Shown one piece after another: positions 57,443 through 64,000 of a stretch of 64,000 nucleotides of DNA; positions within the stretch are counted from its first letter, which is position 1, and each line of letters starts with the position of its first letter. Both the position numbers and the translations under genes were made by a program. Location of the stretch: positions 2,790,001 through 2,854,000 of the forward strand of contig JAACJO010000003.1 of the NCBI GenBank assembly GCA_013368445.1, in the 5' to 3' direction. The notes below the pieces were generated by a model that had not been told where the DNA came from, did not search any database, and saw only the letters and a program-made list of their open reading frames with translations. The stretch is from Leucocoprinus leucothites (lineage: Eukaryota > Basidiomycota > Agaricomycetes > Agaricales > Agaricaceae).

Positions 57443-60400
57443 ATGTCCGACTCGCCTACGAGTACTCCGCCCAAGCCCAAACCGGGTTCTTTACGCGACA
57501 GGATCGCGGCTTTTGAGAATAAAGCTACGGCAAATGCGGCTCCAGAAAGGCCCCCACCTCCTCGTCCAAAACCTGCTGGGTTTGCGGGCTGGAAACCTAA
57601 ACCACCATCACCACCAGAATCGCCTGCTGCAAGTGGTGGTAGCGTTGAGGCTGCTGGAGGAGAGGGCGCAATGAGAGGTGCAGGTGCAGGAATGAGCGCT
57701 GTAGACGCGAAAGAGAGTATTCGTGCTGGAGGAAGCTTGAAGGAGCGGATGGCTGCATTGCAAGGCAGAGGAGGTTTTGGTGCACCAGCACCGCCTGTCA
57801 CTTCGCCCAAGCCAGCAGTAGAGAGGCCGAAGTGGAAGCCACCCCTACAGGTTGCCTCCCCACCTCCTGTTGACGAAGACGATGCAGAGAAGGATAAAGC
57901 ACAAGAGGAGGCCAGCGAGGAGGCAGATGCTGGTTCTATCAAGTCGAATACACCATCGATCAAATCGCCACCGCCTATCGTGAAATCACCTCCACCTATC
58001 ATTCGATCACCCCCATCTGTTCTTGAGGATGAGGCTCCACGTGTTTCAGGAGAAGGCGAAGGCTCTCAAGAGAATGTCGAGAATGCCGAGGCTGAGCCTG
58101 TGCCAGTCGATGAGGAAGAAGAGGAGAGACAGCGCAGAGCAGCGCTTGCTGCGCGTATGGCTAAACTTGGGGGTGCAAGGATTGGTATGGGCCCGCCGAT
58201 CTTTGGACGACCGGCTGTTCCACCACCTACAAAGAAACCTTCCCTTCCTACATCTGTGCCCGCGCCTGAAGCTGAGCCACAGGTAGCAGAAGGTATGCGC
58301 ACATATATTCTTCCCCCTTATTTCTTTTGATCTGATCTCGGTCTTAGAAATACCTGCAGAACAGACAGAGACTACAACTGGTATGTGATTCATTATATTT
58401 TATTCTCATTTCACAGCCCTGACATTGTTATCACGATCAGATACATCTCCTCGCCCACCCGCTGCAATGCCGATGGCTACGATTCCCAAGCGTACAGCTC
58501 CTCCCCGTCGTAAACCAGCCAAACAAACGTCCGCTGGTTCGGCTGTGTCTTCTGAAGCAAGCCCACCTGTTGATACTCCTGGAGCGACATCCCTCTCGGA
58601 GGAGAGTGCTGGCCCATCAGTCCCTGCTGATGACGTCATAGCTGAAGTAGAAGAGAAGATCGTCGCTGAACCTGACACTGTCGAAGCAGAGCCAGAACCA
58701 GAGGCCGCTAGTCTCGTAGAAGAGAAGTATGAAGACGAAGAGAAACCCGAAACTGTCGAAGAGACGGAAGAAGATGAGGAAGCGCGTAAAAGTCGCGTTG
58801 CGGAGAAGCTTGCAAAGATGGGTGGAATCAATCCATTTGCGCTGCCTCCTGTGCGGAGGCCTTCTGTTGGGTCTACCGCGTCCGCTGAGGGTGTTGTCTC
58901 GCCACCTACATCGCCACCCATTCCGACTCGGAAATCAACTCTCCCTGGTTCTCCCCGTCCTGTTCCTGTTGACAAACCCGCTGGGTTAAGAAGGGCGAGT
59001 GGTGGTTCTGTCAAGTCCTTCGAGTCACCGTCGAGTGGGGTCGATGTTACGAGGAGGGCGAGTATTGGTTCGGTTACGTCCGTTCGATCTGCTACGAGTG
59101 AAGTTGGTGCCGGTGTTGGGAGAAGAGCGAGTGTTGGGTCTGTTAGATCCGTCACGAAGCCAGAGGTATTACCGGAGGTGCAAGGTATCGTCGAGGAACA
59201 GGAGAGTGCTGTTCCGGAGGATAGTGATAGTGCCCCTGCTTCCAGGACGCGAACAGAAGTAGAGGAATCTGCGACCGCTAAGGACCACGATGATGGTAAA
59301 TATTGATTCCTTTTTTCGAGCCCCGTTTCAAAATCCCTGAGGTTGCTATCTCTTGATCGGAACTGATCCCTAGAGGTCGTCTCGGGTAGGCGGTGATAAT
59401 TTCCTATCATCCCTCGTTCACACCGACGAGGGCAAACCTATTCTCATCTATACCAAACCTTACTATCAATCTTGAACACGCGTTGATTTTCTCCATTATT
59501 TCTCTTTTTCATCTGTTAGAGCGCGACGTATACGATTCTCATGAAGACGAGGCGCAAGATAAGGACACGCAGTCTGATGAACACAGTAATGACTACGAAG
59601 ACGATATCGATTTCGAAGCGACGCCACAGCCGCCTCCTCACATTCCTTCTTCGGTTCAGCAAGAAGGGTCTCGAGGCCGGGATATGTATCAAGTTAACCC
59701 TGATATTGTCGCGAGCGTTCTTCCACCTCCACCTCCTCGCTCCCCACCTACCCTTCCCTCATCCACTTCCCCCACCGCTACCACAAGGACGACGACTGAA
59801 GCGCCGTTACCTCCAAGGATTGTCCCCGCTTCGAGAGATCATTCCGTTGATAGAGATAGGCTCAGTGGACCTGCTCCTCCTAGACGTATTGTTCCTCAAA
59901 CTCCTGAACCACAAACACCAGAGCAATTATCTGGTGATCTTGATGATAACGATGATGCATCGGCTTCCGAAGGAGGCAATATAGTCGACGAGGAAGAAGC
60001 TGGTTCTGAGCTCGCGCGGAGCACGCGGTTTGTTCCTCCGCCTGCTGCCACGGTGTTAGCGCGTAGAACTCTTTTAGGCGCAGATATAGACGATGGTGAG
60101 GAGAGTGAACCACCTTTGCGTGTTCCGCCTCCACCTGGTTCGGCTGGACTTGCTGGTGCGCCTTCTGGAGGGAGAGGAAGGGGAGCTTATGATGATACGG
60201 ATGATGAGTCGAATGCGTCCGGTGCTGCGTTGCCTGTTAGAGTTAATATTGCTTCGAGTGAGGGCACTGGCGAAGCTGCGAGACGGGGTCGACCGCTCCC
60301 TCCCCCACCACCACCTCCTATGGTGTCGAGGCCTGCTCCTATTGTTCTTGCAGAACAAGAAGGTTCTGTATCAGAGTATGGTGATGATGCTTCACATGGA

Positions 60401-62723
60401 CGGGGGCACGTGCAGGGGCATGAACACGAGGAGGAAGAAGAGAGAGTTCTGCACACGCGTCCGTTATCTGAAGACCGGTCGTACTCTTTATCAAGTTCCG
60501 CAGCTGACATCGTGGAAAACATTCCTTTAGTCGTTCCGCCTCGATTGTCAGAGGGAGGTGGAGTTCGGCATGCGCCAGCACGGTCTGTTCCGCCACCACC
60601 ACCATCGGGTTCGTTACCGCCCCCACCACCTCTAGCCTCATCACGACCTGGCTCTCAACTACCAGAGAAACAACTTGAGGAGGAAGAGGCAGAAGATGAG
60701 AAGGAGATATTGGATGAGGATGAAGGAGATCCGATTGACCCTGCGTTCCATAGTCCAAGTCGTAGAGCTTCGTTTGCAACTGGTGGTGAACTTGAGCACG
60801 CTCAGACACAGGCGATACTTCAAGCTCAGACACAGGGACAGGGAGGAGTTGGGTCGGGTGGTTCGCAGACGTCACTTTCGCCTTCGAGTGCTGCTATGAG
60901 ATCGCCGCCACCACCACCACCTCCTGCTCTTTCTTCTCCGCCTCCACCTGCGGCTGCATCTACTATTGAGACGAAGGAGGAGGGCGAAGAGGATGAGGAA
61001 AAGGTGAAGAGACAAACGATTGCGGAACGAATGGCTAGATTGGGTGGAATCAAGTTTGGTGCTTCGCCTGCACGACCGCCTATCCCTGTTCCTCCGCCAC
61101 CGAGGAAGACTTCGACTTCGGCTGGTGAAGCTGCGGCTCCTGGTGAGGTTCAAGCTGATGAGCCGAGTGGTGAGAAGGAAGAACTGCCCCAAGAGCATGT
61201 TCAGGGGGGTGGTGGAGGCGATGATGATGGAGGCGAAGACGAAGAAGAGGAGAGAGCGAGGAGGGAAAGGATTGCTGCTAAACTTGCTGGTATGGGTGGA
61301 ATGAGGATCGGAATGATGCCGATGGCTATGCCTCCTCGACAGTCTCATGTTCTTCGTGAGGAACCCACGCACCCACAAGAGCTGCCTCCACCTCCACCGC
61401 CTCCACGAGCAGAGCTTCCAACAGCGAGAGGTTCTGGAGCGAGTGAATCGGGTACTTCGGAGGATGGAGTGAAAGTTGAGGCTGAGGAGAGTGAGATTGA
61501 GGAAGTTGGGTATGAAGAAGCAAAAGGGTTGGAGGAAGGTTCAGGAGAGGAAGTTCCACCGCTGCCACCTGCTAGACCGCCCAATAGACGTGGAACTGGA
61601 GCTTCGGCTTCATCTGCTGCTACGGCTATTTCACCGCCGACTTCGCCCACCGCTCGACCGCCTGTGCCTGTTCCCGGACCATTTAGAAGGACGAGTATAC
61701 AGTCTACTGGATCGTCGTCGACGACAAGGAAGAGTCTTCAGCAGCCTGCGCAGGCTCAGCATTCGGAGTATGTGCTTGTTGATGAGCCACGAGTGATTGG
61801 TGAGGATGAAGAAGAGGAGGTTCCGCCTCCGCCTCCTATGCGACCTCCACATCGAGCTCCCCCGCCTGCAAGAGTTGCGCCATCCGCGCCACCCGCCGCG
61901 CCCTCGATGGGGGATAGTATTTCTTCTCAGTGGGAGCTGCCTGCGATTCCGACTTCGTCGTTAGGCGGGGATCTTTCGGCGTCGTGGTCTGAAGCTTTGG
62001 TTGATGATCATGGAGAGGCTCCGTCACCGACAGCTTCTCAGCAAGCTGCGCCGGTACCGGTTCCGCCACCTGCTGCCGCACCTACTACTCGATCCCCAGA
62101 GGCACTACATCTTAACGCAGATGATTTGATGGCTGTATGGGGGCGTGTTGGTGTCCAGATATGTGAAGTCGCTACCACCATGCATGATCACTCGAAGAAG
62201 AATCTAGTCGGCGATGGGACATACCGAGGCTTTGTCGACGCTGTACTTCGTGAGGTACCAAACGCAGCGAAGCCGCAGACAAAGCAGATTCCGTATGGGT
62301 ATTTGGTGTATTTGCAGAGTGGTGGACAGGTGCAGAAGAGAGCGAGTGAGATTATGCCTGGGGATGTTGTCGAGATTGCGGATGCGAGGTTTAAGGGGCA
62401 TAAAGGGCTGGGTGGGTATCAGCAACATGTGGGTGGGGAGGGAGGTGGGCCTGTTGTTGGCGTTGTGTGTGAGTTTGAGCCAAAGAAGAGTAAGGTTCGG
62501 GTGTTCCAGGCGAATCAGCATGTTGGGCAGCAGGTGTGTTTCTTTCTCTTGTTGGTATTACTGGTTGGCTTATATGTATATGTGTGCTGCAGACTGTTGA
62601 GTCGGCGAGTTACCGGTTGGATGATTTGAAGAGTGGGCTGGTCAAGGTGAGTGGCGTTATTCTTTTCTTTCCCAAGCAGAGTTTGAATTCGTTCACCAGG
62701 TTTATCGTGTTCTGGAGGCATAA
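57443..62723 (+). CDS. BBC1/AIM3-type cortical actin patch protein
   Basis: Large proline-rich protein expected at cortical actin patches, where yeast Bbc1 and Aim3 work with type I myosin and the Arp2/3 machinery. Six exons (57443-58292, 58348-58380, 58441-59295, 59520-62533, 62593-62646, 62700-62723) sum to 4830 bases, 1609 residues. The N-terminus has GSLRDRIAAFEN. A short motif of the form R-x-A-x-x-(M/L)-A-x-(M/L)-G-G then recurs: KERMAALQGRGG, ARMAKLGGARIG, EKLAKMGGINPF, ERMARLGGIKFG and AKLAGMGGMRIG. They are separated by acidic stretches and many polyproline runs suited to SH3 or profilin binding. The last 170 residues (LNADDLMAVWGRVGVQICE to SGLVKVYRVLEA) form the BBC1/AIM3 cysteine-proteinase-fold-like C-terminal domain. 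I see no N-terminal SH3 domain, unlike yeast Bbc1. The gene starts only 82 bases after the F-box gene's stop. The intron at 59296-59519 (224 bases) is unusually long and could hide a small exon. Confidence 0.88.
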
Positions 62724-63197
62724 TGGACTCTTTTTGACTTTTTTTTTTGGTTTGTGACTTCTGGGCCTGTTTTTTTACACTACTTGTAATTGTTTTGTTT
62801 TCACGGTTGGTATTCTGGCAGTTCTATACAGTTTAGGGCTCGATATGACTACAATTCGCAATATCATGTAGAATGTTCTCCCGAATTGACCTGGTTCACT
62901 CAGAGGATTCAGCGTCCGATTTCTGGAGTGTGGTCGTTTGGTTCCACCCAGGAGGTACCATCGTCGAGCGGCTTCAAGTGGGTCCCACACCATGCATCAA
63001 CATTTCAACTTCACCTCCCTCGCCTCGACTTAGGAAAGCCCACCAAATTCGCATGGGAGTTTGTTGATCGAGGCTGACGTCTCTCACGCCATTGGGACAA
63101 TAGGACCCGTCATTGGACAACGGAGGTCGAGCACACTAGCGGGTCGCAAAGCGTAAACCTATCCAGACATTACCACAGGCGGGCAGGGATAGATGCG
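62724..63197. other. Intergenic, nothing recognised
   Basis: Convergent gap between the BBC1-like gene and the right-end LRR-type gene. T-rich just after the BBC1-like stop, consistent with a 3' untranslated region. No gene seen. Confidence 0.35.
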
Positions 63198-64000
63198 TTA
63201 GCGACGCATGCGATCGAATATATGTTCCGGAACGCCCCTTGATAAGGGAAAGTATATCTCCTGGTCCGAATGTGTCTGAATCGTGCACGTGGCGATTGTT
63301 CGTGGGAGGTCTAGGCCCGCGAAAACGCCAGGGTAGGAGCCTTCCATCGAGTACTGATCGTCAAAACTGACACGAAAGCGGACAGCTAGCGACACTTCTT
63401 CCAACTTGTGATAGTTGGCGAGTGCGGCAGAGATGCTCCGCCCCAGATCCAATATCTGTTTTAAAATCCCTTTGTGTGTCGGTGGACCATCGATTGACGC
63501 GTGGCATTGGAGTGAGAGTGTGGTTAAAGAGGAAGGGGATGTTAATTCCACCAGGAATGGCGAAATGTCACGAAGAGCCCGTTGAGCGATTTTGGATTCT
63601 AGGATTTTTCCGAGCTGGAGGATGATTTCAAGATGTTCAAGAGAGTCTACGGCATGGCGAGTCCGTGATATTTCCTGAGACGCAGGTTCAGCTGGGAAGT
63701 CAATCAGCTTGCTGGAACCGGGAACTGAGTAGGGTTACTTACAGGAACGACTTGAATATATTCGCAAGGTGAATGGCATTTCAAAAGTACGGAGGAAACT
63801 CGCCATCCGTGAGCTATCCCAAGAGGCCACCTTTGATACGGTATAATGCAGGGTGAGGTGACGGACGTTCTTGAAAAACAGCTTTGCGGTTTGATTGTTG
63901 GATTCGCAGTAGGAGACTAACGTGGATATTCCGTGATTTCCAATGATTTCAAGGGAGGTGAGAGAAGGAGATTGGACGGGGCAGAGGGTAGTAGCTAACA
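63198..64000 (-). CDS. LRR-type protein, 3' part (runs off the window)
   Basis: On the minus strand the end of a leucine-rich protein, probably of the mushroom F-box/LRR class, is visible. From the window edge it reads SPSLTSLEIIGNHGISTLVSY, then KNVRHLTLHYTVSKVASW. The last exon, ending at 63198, contains SLTTLSLQCHAS, LEEVSLAVRFRVSFDDQ and a C-terminus PEHIFDRMRR. Periodic leucines fit LRR packing. The N-terminus lies beyond position 64000, and the intron positions between 63550 and 63750 are not fixed. It is not obviously a close copy of the 52.7-54.1 kb gene. Confidence 0.5.

Noticed and set aside
57391..58002. Long antisense frames opposite the BBC1-like gene (also 58406-59410 and others)
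   Set aside because: They mirror the GC-rich, Pro/Ser/Ala-repeat codons of the sense gene. Expected shadow frames, not genes.
1..64000. CRISPR arrays, bacterial operons, rRNA genes, viral or transposon cores
   Set aside because: No evenly spaced direct repeats, no rRNA-like sequence, and no reverse transcriptase, integrase or transposase motif seen. The intron-rich fungal gene content argues against a prokaryotic source.

Overview
The window reads as nuclear DNA of a filamentous basidiomycete, most likely an agaricomycete mushroom. Genes are cut by many short (about 50-60 bp) GT-AG introns with CTNAY-like branch sites. The family mix is typical of that group: 7TM DUF6534 and DUF6533 proteins, BTB/POZ families, F-box/LRR-type proteins, NmrA-like reductases and a carboxylesterase cluster. 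I cannot name the genus. Exon joins were worked out by hand from splice signals, reading phase and family similarity.

Layout. 1-4.1 kb holds no gene I can support. At 4.1-6.0 kb is a DUF6534 7TM gene with unusually small exons. At 6.5-7.9 kb is a decayed BTB gene (minus). At 8.3 kb is an intron-containing tRNA-Leu gene (minus) with an abnormal anticodon loop. At 8.5-9.7 kb is a steroid 5-alpha-reductase-like gene (minus). At 10.1-13.6 kb are three NmrA-like reductase copies in tandem: two pseudogenes and one intact. At 13.8-17.2 kb are two BTB genes. At 17.5-18.3 kb is a small membrane protein and at 19.3-21.3 kb a DUF6533 7TM gene. Housekeeping genes follow: TAF6 (minus, 21.9-23.6 kb), a small basic nuclear-type protein (24.7-25.5 kb), and an RRM+YTH m6A-reader protein (29.5-32.1 kb).

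35.3-52.3 kb is an accessory island of five type-B carboxylesterase/lipase genes, all on the plus strand, each with about 14 exons and a secretion signal. A BTB gene on the minus strand sits between copies 1 and 2. Copies 2+3 and 4+5 form a dimer repeated at about 6.79 kb. Each of copies 2-5 is followed by remnants of an LRR-type gene whose fullest version lies at 52.7-54.1 kb (minus). The right end holds an F-box protein gene (55.5-57.4 kb), a large proline-rich BBC1/AIM3-type actin-patch protein (57.4-62.7 kb), and the 3' part of another LRR-type gene (minus) running off the window.

TAF6, the YTH protein, the BBC1-like protein, the 5-alpha-reductase, NmrA copy 3, one BTB gene and esterase copies 1, 3, 4 and 5 all resolve to uninterrupted frames with consistent phases. 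Several other genes are broken by one missing base, and in every case it is a loss rather than a gain. That is either real decay of recently duplicated accessory genes or a deletion bias in the assembly.
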